A stretch of 64,000 bases of DNA from Rhodococcus tibetensis (lineage in GTDB: Bacteria; Actinomycetota; Actinomycetes; Mycobacteriales; Mycobacteriaceae). The first letter of the stretch is position 1. Every line of letters starts with the position of its first letter. Of this stretch, positions 50,547 to 58,920 are shown piece by piece. Below the pieces are notes generated by a model. The model was not told the DNA's origin and made no database searches. It saw only the letters and a list, made by a program, of their open reading frames with translations. The translations under genes were made by a program, and so were the position numbers. The DNA lies in contig NZ_JANFQF010000025.1 in assembly GCF_024438035.1 (NCBI RefSeq), positions 25,826 to 89,825 on the forward strand. Direction: 5' to 3'.

Positions 50547-52130
50547 GTGCACCCTCGGAACGAGGCACCACAGGTACAGACCGGCCCACCGGACACGACT
50601 GGGTGGACATTCCGTCAGATATGGATGCTGGTGGTTTCCTGCTGCGCGGTCGCGCTCGTCGTCGCGGCGATGGCAGCCCTCAACACGGCGTTGCCGGAAC
50701 TAGCACGCGACACCGGGGCCACCCAGAGCCAGCTCACCTGGATTGTCGACGGCTACACCCTCACCCTCGCGGCCCTGCTCCTGCCGGCAGGTGCTCTCGG
50801 CGACCGATACGGCCGACGTGAACTCCTCATGCTGGGACTGCTGGTCTTCGGCGCTGCCACCGCGGTCCCCCTCATGAACGACGCACCCGAGTGGATCATC
50901 GGATCGCGAGTGGCCGCCGGCGTGGGCGCCGCCTTCGTGATGCCCGCGACCTTGTCACTGCTCACGGCGGGTTTTCCCCCGTCGCAGCGCGGACGAGCGG
51001 TGGGCATCTGGTCCGGCGTGGCCGGTTCGGGCGCCATCGCCGGAATGCTGGTCTCCGGTGCGCTTCTCGAGAAGTGGTCGTGGATCGCGATCTTCGTCAG
51101 CCTCGCGGTGGTGTCCGCACTGATCCTGCTCGTCAGCTTTACCATCCCGTCGTCCAAGGACGCGAGCCACACTCCACTCGACCTGCCCGGTACCGGATTG
51201 ATCGTGGCCGCCGTCGGACTGTTCGTGTTCGGCACCATCGAGGCCCCGCATCGAGGCTGGCTCGATCCTGTAGTCCTGGGTCTGCTCGTGGGCGGACTGG
51301 TCGCCGCTGCCACCTTCGCCTGGGTCGAACTCCGGAGGGAACATCCCCTGCTCGATGTGCGGCTGTTCGGCAATCGCGCGTTCGGGTCGGGATCGATGTC
51401 GCTGCTCCTGCAGTTCCTCGCCACCCTCGGGCTCTTCTTCCTGGCCATCCAGTATTTGCAGTTGGTGCTCGAGTACTCGCCCCTGCAGTCGGCCCTCGCG
51501 CTCGCCCCCATCGCGGTGCCGGTCGTGGCCATGTCCGCCGTCATGCCGCTGGTCATCCCGCACGTCGGGCTCCGGCCACTACTTGTGGCCGGCACCGCGC
51601 TCCTGGGCGCGGGAATTCTTCTCCTGGTTCGCCTGGACGTGGATTCGAGTTATGTGGAGGTGTCCTTCCCCCTCATCGTGGCGGCCTTGGGCATCGGACT
51701 GTGCACCGCACCCGCCACCGCGGCGATCGTCCAGAACACACCCGACGCCAAGCAGGGCGTCGCCTCTGCCGTCAACGACGCCGCCCGCGAAATCGGGTCG
51801 GCCATCGGGGTCGCCCTCGCGGGCAGCATCCTCGCCACCGGATACAGCCGGAACGTCCAACCTGCGGTGGACGCACTTCCCGAACAGGCGAAGGAACCTG
51901 TCTCCGGTTCGCTGGCTGCCGCCCTGCACGTCGCCGAGATCGCCGGCCCTCAGGGCGAGCAGCTGGCGATTTTCGCGCGAGACGCATTCTTGAAGGGAAT
52001 GGACGAGGCTTCCATCGTCTTGGCCGGCGTCTTGTTCGTATCGGCCGTCGTGCTGGGAGTGTGGGCGCCCGGTCGTCAACACCCTTCGGTTCGCGTCGAT
52101 CCCGCCGAGAAAACGGCCGACGTCGGCTGA
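50547..52130 (+). CDS. MFS drug efflux transporter (DHA2, 14 TM)
   Basis: A 527-aa protein starting at GTG 50547 after GGGAGGA. Fourteen hydrophobic segments are visible. DHA2 signatures include ALNTALPELARDTGATQSQL, WIVDGYTLTLAALLLPAGAL, GDRYGRRELLMLG and motif C in GVAGSGAIAGMLVSGALLEK. The segment GVASAVNDAAREIGSAIGVA is typical of the QacA/SmvA branch, which exports cationic antiseptics and dyes. Substrates here are unknown. The divergent TetR gene is the likely regulator. Confidence 0.92.
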   Translation: MHPRNEAPQVQTGPPDTTGWTFRQIWMLVVSCCAVALVVAAMAALNTALPELARDTGATQSQLTWIVDGYTLTLAALLLPAGALGDRYGRRELLMLGLLVFGAATAVPLMNDAPEWIIGSRVAAGVGAAFVMPATLSLLTAGFPPSQRGRAVGIWSGVAGSGAIAGMLVSGALLEKWSWIAIFVSLAVVSALILLVSFTIPSSKDASHTPLDLPGTGLIVAAVGLFVFGTIEAPHRGWLDPVVLGLLVGGLVAAATFAWVELRREHPLLDVRLFGNRAFGSGSMSLLLQFLATLGLFFLAIQYLQLVLEYSPLQSALALAPIAVPVVAMSAVMPLVIPHVGLRPLLVAGTALLGAGILLLVRLDVDSSYVEVSFPLIVAALGIGLCTAPATAAIVQNTPDAKQGVASAVNDAAREIGSAIGVALAGSILATGYSRNVQPAVDALPEQAKEPVSGSLAAALHVAEIAGPQGEQLAIFARDAFLKGMDEASIVLAGVLFVSAVVLGVWAPGRQHPSVRVDPAEKTADVG

Positions 52131-52176
52131 GTGAACCTTGCTCTTGTGACCGGCGCCATTGTATCGTTCAGTATCC

Positions 52177-52194
52177 GTGACTGTATGTCACAGT
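52177..52194 (+). promoter_or_regulatory. overlapping palindromes upstream of the diiron oxygenase
   Basis: GTGAC (52177-52181) and GTCAC (52187-52191) flank a TGTAT spacer. Overlapping them, ACTGT (52180-52184) pairs with ACAGT (52190-52194). The cluster is 37-54 bases before the ATG at 52231 and looks like an operator. No adjacent regulator gene suggests which protein binds it. Confidence 0.35.
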
Positions 52195-52230
52195 TAACTG
52201 ACCGCACCGGCCACTGATCAAGGGGTAGTC

Positions 52231-53127
52231 ATGACCGCATCGATAGTCGTCTCCGACCGCGAAGAGACCGCTCAGCGCTTGCTGGCGTCGTCGGCCCGCA
52301 AGTCCTACGACCCGATGGTGGAGGTCGACTGGGAAGCACCTATTCCCGACGACAAGTTCGGGCTCACGCCCGAGTGGAGCACCCTCTACGGCACCGCCCT
52401 GTGGGACGAGATGACGGACGCGCAGAAAATCGAGCTCACCAAGCACGAGGCCGCGAGCGTCTCGAGCGTCGGATTGTGGTTCGAGATCCTGCTGATGCAG
52501 ATGTTGCTGCGCGACGTGTACGGCCGCGACAAGCACTCCCGGCACGTCCAGTTCGCACTCACCGAGGTGGCCGACGAGTGCCGCCACTCGGTGATGTTCG
52601 CCCGCGCCGGTGAACGCCTCGACATGCCGAGCTATGGTCCGCACCCCGTCATCCACAAGCTCGGACGCATCTGGGGCGGGTTCTTCAAGGGCGCCAACGC
52701 CTACGCCAGCGTGATGGCCGCCGAGGAGATCCTCGATATGATGCAACGCGACTTCATGAAGGACGAGCGGGTCCAGCCCGTCACTCGCACGGTGAGCAAG
52801 ATTCACGTCCTCGAGGAAGCCCGGCACATCCGCTTCGCCCGCGAGGAGGTCGGGCGACGCATCGAGGGCGCCAGCTGGGCACGGTTGCAGCTGGAGCGCC
52901 TCAACACGGCCGTCGTCGTCTTCTTCGTCATGAAGAGCATGATCCGCAAAGATGTGTACGCGAACGCCGGCCTGGACCCGGAGCGGGCCATCGCCGAGGC
53001 CAAGAGGAACCAGCACTACAAGGACACCGTCCGCACTTCGGGTTCCAAGCTGATGCAGTTCCTCGACAGCGTCGGCCTCGTCGGTGGCCCGTCCAAGCGG
53101 CTGTACAAGAAGGTCCACCTGCTCTGA
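52231..53127 (+). CDS. AurF-like diiron oxygenase
   Basis: A 298-aa protein of the p-aminobenzoate N-oxygenase (AurF) type. The two metal-binding helices are recognisable: TEVADECRHSVMFARAGERL gives Glu and ExxxH-like ligands, and SKIHVLEEARHIRFAREEVG gives His/Glu and ExxRH. An earlier Glu is in LTKHEAASVSSVGLWFEIL. Characterised relatives oxidise aryl amines to nitro compounds; most actinobacterial members are unassigned. ATG 52231 follows AAGGGG. The gene is monocistronic and converges on the SulP fusion with a one-base gap between stops. Confidence 0.85.
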   Translation: MTASIVVSDREETAQRLLASSARKSYDPMVEVDWEAPIPDDKFGLTPEWSTLYGTALWDEMTDAQKIELTKHEAASVSSVGLWFEILLMQMLLRDVYGRDKHSRHVQFALTEVADECRHSVMFARAGERLDMPSYGPHPVIHKLGRIWGGFFKGANAYASVMAAEEILDMMQRDFMKDERVQPVTRTVSKIHVLEEARHIRFAREEVGRRIEGASWARLQLERLNTAVVVFFVMKSMIRKDVYANAGLDPERAIAEAKRNQHYKDTVRTSGSKLMQFLDSVGLVGGPSKRLYKKVHLL

Positions 53128-53128
53128 G

Positions 53129-55408
53129 TCAGCTGGGCACCGTGTCCAGGTAGGACACACTGGTCGAGGTGATCTCGAGTACGCGCGCGGACGGAATGTC
53201 GAAGAACATTCCCGCGACGCGTACTCGCCCCTCGGCCGCCGCCGCGCCCACGAGGGGATGACGCCCGAGGGTCTGCACCTGGACCGCCACGTTCACCATG
53301 CCCAACTGGTCGATCTCGTCGAATCCGAGTTCGGCTGCGGCACGCGCCACCGGATGCCCACTGAGGAACGCCTTGCGGCTCGGCTGCGCAAACGCCAGCC
53401 ACTGTTCGACCGCGTCGCGGTCGGACCCGTCGGCCTCGGACGGCGCTTGTGCGAGTACGGCCTTCATCGCGCCGCAGCCGGAGTGGCCGCATACGATCAC
53501 CGAGCTGACCTCCAGTTCTTCGAGGGCGAAGGCCAGTCCTGCCTCGACCGAGACGTCCTGTCGGCCCGCCGGAACGAGATTGCCCACATTACGCACGGTG
53601 AAGAGGTCGCCCGGCCCGCTGCTGGTGATCACATTGGGGACGATGCGCGAATCAGAGCAGGTGAGGAACAGCGAATCCGGGTCCTGACCGTCCTTGAGGT
53701 CGTCGAGATGCGGCTGAAGGTGCGCGGCATTGCGCCGGTGGTACTCCGACACTCCCGCCAGCAGTGGGCGCAGCGCGACCGGTGTGGAGTCGTCGGCGCG
53801 AGAGTGCCGGGGCTGCCAGCTCTTCCAGGGTGCGAATCCTCGGACACCCGCCACCCCGATCCCACGTCGGGGAGGAGCTTCACCGACGGAATCCATGTCG
53901 AAGGTGCCGAGTGCATCGATCACTACGGTTCCGCCCGACCGCTCATGGTGCCGCTTCCACTGGTCGATCGCCTCGAATATGGCGTGGTCCAGAAAGTCGA
54001 CAGCCAGTTCCACGGTGACGTGCGCGCCCTCGGGCACCTTCGCGAGGAGCCCGGTCAACGCCGGCATGGACAGGAAGCTGCACGACCCCTCGACGGTCAC
54101 GCGCCACCGCCCGGAGTCCCCGGAACCAGAAGCATCGATGGGCTCCGCGCGCATCTTGGGGTGGATGACCCGCCAGAGCAGCAGGACCACCGCGAGCGCG
54201 AGACCGACGATCACGCCTTCGAGCAGGTTGAGGAAGACCACACCTGCCACGGTCACGCCGTACACCCACAGGTCGCCGGTGCGCCTGGCCGTACGCAGGT
54301 CGGCGAGCTTGACGAGCTGGATACCGATTACGATGAGCAGTCCGGCGAGCGCGGCCATCGGAATCTGCTGAACCAGCGCGGTCAGTAACGCGGCGAAGAC
54401 GAGAATCCATACGCCGTGCAGCACCGCGGACGCGCGGGTACGTGCCCCGGCCGCGACGTTGGTGGAACTCCGCACGATGACACCGGTGACCGGCAGTCCG
54501 CCGATCAGCCCCGAGACCATGTTGGCCGAACCCTGGCCAACGAGTTCCCGGTTGAATTCGGTCCTGGTGCCGCCGTGCATCTTGTCCACCGCGACTGCGG
54601 AGAGCAGGCTCTCGACGCTGGCGATGAGCGCCACGGTGAGCACACCCGTCGCCACCGCCAGCCACGGACCTTGCGGCATCGTAGGCAGCGACAGCGCGTC
54701 GAACAGCGAGCCGTCCAACGTGATTCGATCGACGTCGAGCGGGAGAACCAGGGAAGCAATGGTTGCCACCACTACCGCGACGAGGGGTCCGGGCAGCACG
54801 CCGAATTTGCGTGGCACCTTCTTCCACAGCAACAGTATGGCGATCACGACCGATCCGATCAGGACTTCGCCATATCGCGCGGATGCGAGCTGGGACGGAA
54901 GCTGCGCGATGTTGGCCCACGTCGAGCTGTGCGACCCTCCGCCGAGAAGAACGTGAATCTGCTGAAAAGCAATGGTGATTCCGATACCGGCCAGCATGGC
55001 GTGCACCACAACCGGGGCGATCGCCAGAGCGGATCGCGCAATTCGACTGAGCCCGAATATGATCTGCAGGAATCCGGCCGCGACGGTGATGGCACAGGTA
55101 GCGCGCCAACCGAAAGTGCCGACCAATTCTGCTACCACCACGGTCAATCCGGCCGCCGGTCCGCTCACCTGGAGGGGTGATCCGCCGATCGATCCGGCGA
55201 CCACGCCGCCGACGATCGCCGCGATGAGCCCTGCCATGATCGGGGCGTCGGAGGCGATGGCGATTCCGAGTGACAGGGGCAGGGCGACGAGGAAGACGAC
55301 GAGCGACGCCGGCAGGTCGTATCGGGCGTTGCGTCGCAACCTCTCACCGAAGGTCGGTCCGGGGACGGCACCGGATGGGGGCGCTTTCTCTTTCTCGAGG
55401 ATCGACAT
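53129..55408 (-). CDS. SulP anion transporter fused to a beta-class carbonic anhydrase
   Basis: A 759-aa fusion like M. tuberculosis Rv3273. Residues 25-430 form the SulP transporter with ten or more helices (LPASLVVFLVALPLSLGIAI; VSGPAAGLTVVVAELVG; NRELVGQGSANMVSGLIGGL). Residues about 450-545 resemble a STAS domain (WRVTVEGSCSFLSMPALTGL). Residues 550-759 are a beta-carbonic anhydrase with zinc ligands Cys584 in TCSDSRIVP, and His641 and Cys644 in CGHSGCG. The enzyme interconverts CO2 and bicarbonate, so the transporter part probably carries bicarbonate. The Asp-Arg pair in SDSR is intact. The start is ATG 55408. Confidence 0.93.
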   Translation of the reverse strand: MSILEKEKAPPSGAVPGPTFGERLRRNARYDLPASLVVFLVALPLSLGIAIASDAPIMAGLIAAIVGGVVAGSIGGSPLQVSGPAAGLTVVVAELVGTFGWRATCAITVAAGFLQIIFGLSRIARSALAIAPVVVHAMLAGIGITIAFQQIHVLLGGGSHSSTWANIAQLPSQLASARYGEVLIGSVVIAILLLWKKVPRKFGVLPGPLVAVVVATIASLVLPLDVDRITLDGSLFDALSLPTMPQGPWLAVATGVLTVALIASVESLLSAVAVDKMHGGTRTEFNRELVGQGSANMVSGLIGGLPVTGVIVRSSTNVAAGARTRASAVLHGVWILVFAALLTALVQQIPMAALAGLLIVIGIQLVKLADLRTARRTGDLWVYGVTVAGVVFLNLLEGVIVGLALAVVLLLWRVIHPKMRAEPIDASGSGDSGRWRVTVEGSCSFLSMPALTGLLAKVPEGAHVTVELAVDFLDHAIFEAIDQWKRHHERSGGTVVIDALGTFDMDSVGEAPPRRGIGVAGVRGFAPWKSWQPRHSRADDSTPVALRPLLAGVSEYHRRNAAHLQPHLDDLKDGQDPDSLFLTCSDSRIVPNVITSSGPGDLFTVRNVGNLVPAGRQDVSVEAGLAFALEELEVSSVIVCGHSGCGAMKAVLAQAPSEADGSDRDAVEQWLAFAQPSRKAFLSGHPVARAAAELGFDEIDQLGMVNVAVQVQTLGRHPLVGAAAAEGRVRVAGMFFDIPSARVLEITSTSVSYLDTVPS

Positions 55409-55775
55409 GTCGACACCTTACGGTCACCTCGAGGCGAAACGCCCGAATCGGGCGTCATACTGTGGCATGTGTCACGGGCGCTGCAACTTTCGCGCGAACA
55501 GAATGAAAACAACTGGACAACAAGCATATAGGTCAGGCACGCGTGTATCCGGACCCACCGCCCACGACGAGACGTGCACCCCGTCCATCGCGTCGACCGG
55601 CACCTCGGCACACCATATGTTTCACCTACCCCACGGCGTATCGTTGCCAAGGTAGGCAACCCAGAAGGCAGCACCATGGTCGGTGACGAAGACAGCGTGC
55701 CGCAGTCTCCTGCGCACTCGGGTCCGTCCTCGCACCTGCCTGATGTACTGTTCTCCGACCCGAAAGGGATCAGTC
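55409..55775. promoter_or_regulatory. 367-nt intergenic region between SulP fusion and DUF302 gene
   Basis: No convincing gene was seen on either strand. Two inverted repeats stand out. ACGCCCGA/TCGGGCGT at 55439-55455 has a one-base centre, just upstream of the SulP fusion start. GTTGCC/GGCAAC lies at 55643-55660 with a six-base spacer, about 115 bases before the DUF302 gene. Both are operator-sized. A stretch near 55500-55535 is unusually A-rich for this DNA and may hold a promoter. Confidence 0.4.
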
Positions 55776-56183
55776 ATGAAACTCGCATTGTCGACGACTC
55801 TGCACAGCTCCTTCGACGACGCCGTCGAGCGCACCCGCCAGGCTCTGGCGGATCAGGGCTTCGGGGTGCTCACCGAGATCGACATGAAAGCGACCTTGAA
55901 GGCGAAGCTCGGTGAGGACATGGAGGACTACCTCATTCTCGGCGCCTGCAATCCGCCGCTCGCGCACCGCGCGGTCGACGTGAACCGGCAGATCGGGTTG
56001 CTCCTGCCCTGCAACGTGGTGGTCCGCACCGACACGTCCGCCGAGAACACGATCATCGTCGATGCGATGAATCCGGCGCTGATGGTGTCCGTGGCCGACG
56101 AGCAGGGGCTCTGCGAGGTCGCCGACGAGGCCACCACCAAGCTGCAGGCCGCTATCGACGCCCTCGGCGCACAGCGAGTTTGA
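55776..56183 (+). CDS. DUF302 domain protein
   Basis: A 135-aa protein from ATG 55776 (AAAGGG upstream). It has the DUF302 pattern: HSSFDDAVERTRQALADQGF, GVLTEIDMKATLKAKLGEDM, LGACNPPLAHRAVDVNRQIG, LLPCNVVVR. Two conserved Cys sit in GACNPP and LPCNV. The family is widespread, small and of unknown function, often found near redox or metal-stress genes. It is followed 17 nt later by the end of the convergent AhpD-like gene. Confidence 0.88.
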   Translation: MKLALSTTLHSSFDDAVERTRQALADQGFGVLTEIDMKATLKAKLGEDMEDYLILGACNPPLAHRAVDVNRQIGLLLPCNVVVRTDTSAENTIIVDAMNPALMVSVADEQGLCEVADEATTKLQAAIDALGAQRV

Positions 56184-56200
56184 CCTCGTCGCTGCTGCCC

Positions 56201-56659
56201 TCAGCGCACCTTCGGCGTCTTCCTCGTGCTCACGGCGATCCGATTCCACGCGTTGATCGTGAGCACCAGGGAGATGAGCTGAGCCAGCTCTGCCTCCTCG
56301 AAATATTCTGCCGCCTCCTCGTACACCGAGTCGGGAACGAACCCGTCGGTCAAGACTGTGATCGACTCGGCCAGGGCGAACGCCGCCCGCTCCTTCTCGG
56401 TGTACAGGCCGTGCGCCTCCTCCCACGCATTGAGGAGGAACAGCTTCTGCTCGCTCACCCCGATCTTCCTGGCGTCGGCGGTGTGCATGTCGATGCACCA
56501 CGCGCAGTGGTTGACCTGGGAGCACCGAGTGAGCACCAGCTCGACCAGCTCGGGGTCGAGGCCCTGCCGTGCCGCGGCGTCGAGGGCGATCATTGCCTTG
56601 TAGACGGCGGGGGCCTTGCGTGCGAGATCGACTCGGGTCTTTCGCTCTGTTGTGGTCAT
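56201..56659 (-). CDS. carboxymuconolactone decarboxylase / AhpD-like protein
   Basis: A 152-aa helical protein from ATG 56659. The redox CxxC motif lies in TRCSQVNHCAWCIDMHTADA, followed by RKIGVSEQKLFLLNAWEEA, the standard arrangement of AhpD-type alkylhydroperoxidases. Such proteins reduce peroxiredoxins or peroxides through the vicinal cysteines and a nearby His. The length is normal. It is divergent from the MocR regulator (49-nt gap), which probably controls it. Confidence 0.88.
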   Translation of the reverse strand: MTTTERKTRVDLARKAPAVYKAMIALDAAARQGLDPELVELVLTRCSQVNHCAWCIDMHTADARKIGVSEQKLFLLNAWEEAHGLYTEKERAAFALAESITVLTDGFVPDSVYEEAAEYFEEAELAQLISLVLTINAWNRIAVSTRKTPKVR

Positions 56660-56708
56660 ACGAGAAGAATAGGCGCAGAATAGCCCATCTGTATGGTTCA
56701 ATTCGAGC
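56660..56708. promoter_or_regulatory. divergent promoter, AhpD-like gene / MocR
   Basis: The 49-nt gap contains GAATAGgcgcaGAATAGccc, a GAATAG-like direct repeat with an 11-base period near 56665-56685. A TATGGT hexamer at 56691-56696 is a likely -10 for the MocR gene. MocR proteins typically bind direct repeats in such gaps. Confidence 0.4.
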
Positions 56709-58118
56709 ATGGAAACCTGGGCCAATTCGGGTCTGGGCCGAGACCTCCATCTCGACCTGACCGCGTGCGGCGTCGGCCGCGCGTCCGGGGTGCGCGCAAA
56801 CCTGGTTTCCGCTCTGCGCGAATCGATTCGATCGGGACGACTCGTCGCCGGCACCACCCTCCCGCCGTCCCGCACTCTTGCCCTCGACCTCGGCATCGCC
56901 CGCAACACCGTCGCCGAGGCGTACTCCGAACTCGTGGCAGAGGGCTGGCTCACCGCCCGGCAGGGATCGGGGACGCGGGTCGCTGATCGGACGGGCGAGC
57001 CTGCCCGGAGTCCACGCACCCGCTCCACCGCCGCGCCCGGACCCACGTTGAGCCTGATGCCCGGTTCGCCCGACGTCGGGGAGTTTCCGCGTGCCGCCTG
57101 GATGGCGTCGGCCCGCCGGGCGCTCACCTCGGCACCCAACGACGCCTTCGGACCGGGTGATCCGCGGGGACGCCCCGAGCTCCGTCACGCCCTCGCCGAA
57201 TACCTCGCTCGCGCACGGGGAGTGCGCGCCGAACCCGACCACATCGTGGTCAGTGCGAGCTCGGGGCACGGACTGTGGTTGCTCGCCCGCGCCGTGAAGG
57301 GACCGATCGCCGTCGAAGGGTACGGGCTGCATCTGCATCGCGAACTTCTCGGCGACGCCGGCGTCTCCACCATCCCCCTGCACCTCGACACCCGCGGAGC
57401 GCAGCCCCCGGATGCGACGGACCGGCAACTGTCGGCGGCGTTACTCACCCCGGCTCATCAATTCCCCACCGGCGGACCGCTCCATCCCAGCAGGAGAACG
57501 GCTTTCGTGGAATGGGGACGCGTGACGGGATCGATCGTGATCGAGGACGATTACGACGGGGAGTTCCGGTACGACCGCCAACCCGTCGGCGCCCTGCAGG
57601 GTCTGGCCCCGGATCAAGTGGCCTATCTGGGCACGGTGAGCAAGTCGCTGTCCCCCGCGATTCGCGTGGGATGGATGGTGCTGCCGGAAAGGCTGATCGA
57701 CGACGTCCTGGCAGTCAAAGGTGTATACGAGAGATGGGTCAGCGCTACGGACCAGCTCACCCTGGCGGACTTCATCGAGCGGGGCGCATTCGACCGGCAC
57801 GTTCGCAGGATGCGTGCCGTGTACCGCCGTCGGCGCGACACCCTCGTCGATACCGTCACCGCGCGTGCACCACATGTGCAGGTGACCGGAATCGCGGCCG
57901 GTTTGCACGCTGTTCTCGAACTTCCGGCCGGGACCGAGGCGGCCACCGTAGACCGGGCCGCGTCCCTCGGTCTCGCAGTGGAGGGTCTGCGCACGTTCCG
58001 TCATCCGGACGGACCCGCCAATCGCCCGGACGGCCTCGTCGTCGGCTACAGCACGCCGTCGGCGGCGCGATTCCCCGCGACTCTCGACGCGTTGTGCCGG
58101 GCACTGCCCACCAAGTGA
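56709..58118 (+). CDS. MocR/PdxR-type regulator (GntR HTH fused to aminotransferase fold)
   Basis: A 469-aa protein. Residues 20-85 are a GntR winged helix (LRESIRSGRLVAGTTLPPSR, LGIARNTVAEAYSELVAEGW, then RQGSGTRV). Residues 110-465 form a fold-type I aminotransferase domain. PLP-binding features include EDDYDGEFRYDR and the lysine in GTVSKSLSPAIRVGW near residue 311. Members sense PLP or amino compounds and regulate adjacent genes. The divergent AhpD-like gene is the nearest target; no pyridoxal synthesis gene adjoins it, so a PdxR role is not supported. Confidence 0.9.
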   Translation: METWANSGLGRDLHLDLTACGVGRASGVRANLVSALRESIRSGRLVAGTTLPPSRTLALDLGIARNTVAEAYSELVAEGWLTARQGSGTRVADRTGEPARSPRTRSTAAPGPTLSLMPGSPDVGEFPRAAWMASARRALTSAPNDAFGPGDPRGRPELRHALAEYLARARGVRAEPDHIVVSASSGHGLWLLARAVKGPIAVEGYGLHLHRELLGDAGVSTIPLHLDTRGAQPPDATDRQLSAALLTPAHQFPTGGPLHPSRRTAFVEWGRVTGSIVIEDDYDGEFRYDRQPVGALQGLAPDQVAYLGTVSKSLSPAIRVGWMVLPERLIDDVLAVKGVYERWVSATDQLTLADFIERGAFDRHVRRMRAVYRRRRDTLVDTVTARAPHVQVTGIAAGLHAVLELPAGTEAATVDRAASLGLAVEGLRTFRHPDGPANRPDGLVVGYSTPSAARFPATLDALCRALPTK

Positions 58119-58160
58119 ACGCATTTCCTATAGGACTAGTCGGAATGCGTGTCGTCCGGT

Positions 58161-58166
58161 TACAGT
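58161..58166 (+). promoter_or_regulatory. -10 element of the sulfur operon leader
   Basis: TACAGT fits TANNNT and ends seven bases before the GTG of the leader peptide, so the transcript probably begins at that GTG. Leaderless leader ORFs are the known arrangement for mycobacterial cysteine attenuators. Confidence 0.45.
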
Positions 58167-58173
58167 CTGTTCC

Positions 58174-58272
58174 GTGACCGACTTCCGCGCGATCGACTCC
58201 GGCGAGCTGCTGACGCGGCGCCGCCATGTCGACTTCGCGTTGGTGTGTACCTCAGGGTGTCCCAGCCTCTGA
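58174..58272 (+). CDS. cysteine-type leader peptide upstream of OsmC-metY operon
   Basis: A 32-codon frame begins at GTG 58174 with MTDFRAIDSGELL and ends RRRHVDFALVCTSGCPSL. The RRRHVDF core followed by Cys codons is the hallmark, as I recall it, of the short actinobacterial putative leader peptides found before sulfur and methionine genes. Two TGT codons lie five apart, near the end. No Shine-Dalgarno site precedes the start; the -10 is seven bases upstream, so translation is probably leaderless. Ribosome stalling at Cys codons when cysteine is short would alter folding of the 71-nt region before the OsmC gene. The regulatory role is inferred. Confidence 0.7.
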   Translation: MTDFRAIDSGELLTRRRHVDFALVCTSGCPSL

Positions 58273-58282
58273 TCGGACCCAT

Positions 58283-58308
58283 CCCGGCGAAATCTTCTCT
58301 CCGCCGGG
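58283..58308 (+). promoter_or_regulatory. hairpin between leader peptide and OsmC gene
   Basis: CCCGGCG (58283-58289) pairs with CGCCGGG (58302-58308) across a 12-base loop. The stem begins ten bases after the leader stop, where a stalled or terminating ribosome would cover or release it. There is no T-run, so a Rho-linked or translational mechanism is more likely than intrinsic termination. Confidence 0.4.
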
Positions 58309-58343
58309 CCAATCCCGTACACCCTCCGCTCGAAGGAATCACC

Positions 58344-58880
58344 ATGCCTGCCACCGGTACCGCGTCCGCATCGCATCTGTCGTCCGTCATCACCGCCACG
58401 TCCGACGCCGTTTCCCACAATCCTTCCAACGCCCAGGTCGTTTTCCGTGCGTCGGCTCAGGCGCACGATGCCGTGGCCAGCACCGTCACCCTCGGCAAAT
58501 ACCGCGTCGAGGTGGACGAACCACCCGCGCTCGGTGGTGACAACGCCGCCGCCAACCCTGTCGAGTACTACCTCGCGTCGCTGCTGTCGTGCCAAGTGGT
58601 CACCTACCGCTTCTGGGCCGACAAGCTCGGAATCCGAGTGGACGACATCTCCGCACGGGCAGAGGGAGATCTCGACGTGCGTGGGTTCTTCGGCTTCGAC
58701 GAGTCCGTCCGTGCCGGATTCGGCGAAGTGCGGGTTGTCGTGACATTGACCGGCCCGGAATCGCGGGAGCGCTACCTCGAACTGCAGGAAGCGGTGGATG
58801 CGCACTGCCCCGTTCTCGACCTGACCCGCAATCAGACCCCGGTCCAGACCGTGGTCGAAACACTCACCAGCGAAAACTGA
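58344..58880 (+). CDS. OsmC-family peroxide reductase / redox protein
   Basis: A 178-aa protein from ATG 58344 with GAAGGA upstream. OsmC-fold features include YRVEVDEPPALGGDNAAANP, VEYYLASLLSCQVVTYRFWA with the peroxidatic Cys, and the second Cys in AVDAHCPVLDLTRN. OsmC/Ohr enzymes reduce organic hydroperoxides through this Cys pair; the NPVEYYLASLLSC form belongs to the YhfA-like branch, whose substrates are less clear. It is 40 nt upstream of metY and downstream of the Cys leader, so a role in sulfur or thiol redox metabolism is likely. Confidence 0.87.
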   Translation: MPATGTASASHLSSVITATSDAVSHNPSNAQVVFRASAQAHDAVASTVTLGKYRVEVDEPPALGGDNAAANPVEYYLASLLSCQVVTYRFWADKLGIRVDDISARAEGDLDVRGFFGFDESVRAGFGEVRVVVTLTGPESRERYLELQEAVDAHCPVLDLTRNQTPVQTVVETLTSEN

Positions 58881-58920
58881 TTCACCACATCCACCTCACC
58901 GAATCTGGAGTACACCACTC

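Noticed and set aside
58226..58540. Plus frame beginning MSTSRWCVPQGVPASD over the OsmC leader
   Set aside because: It is out of frame with both the leader peptide and OsmC and has no family features.
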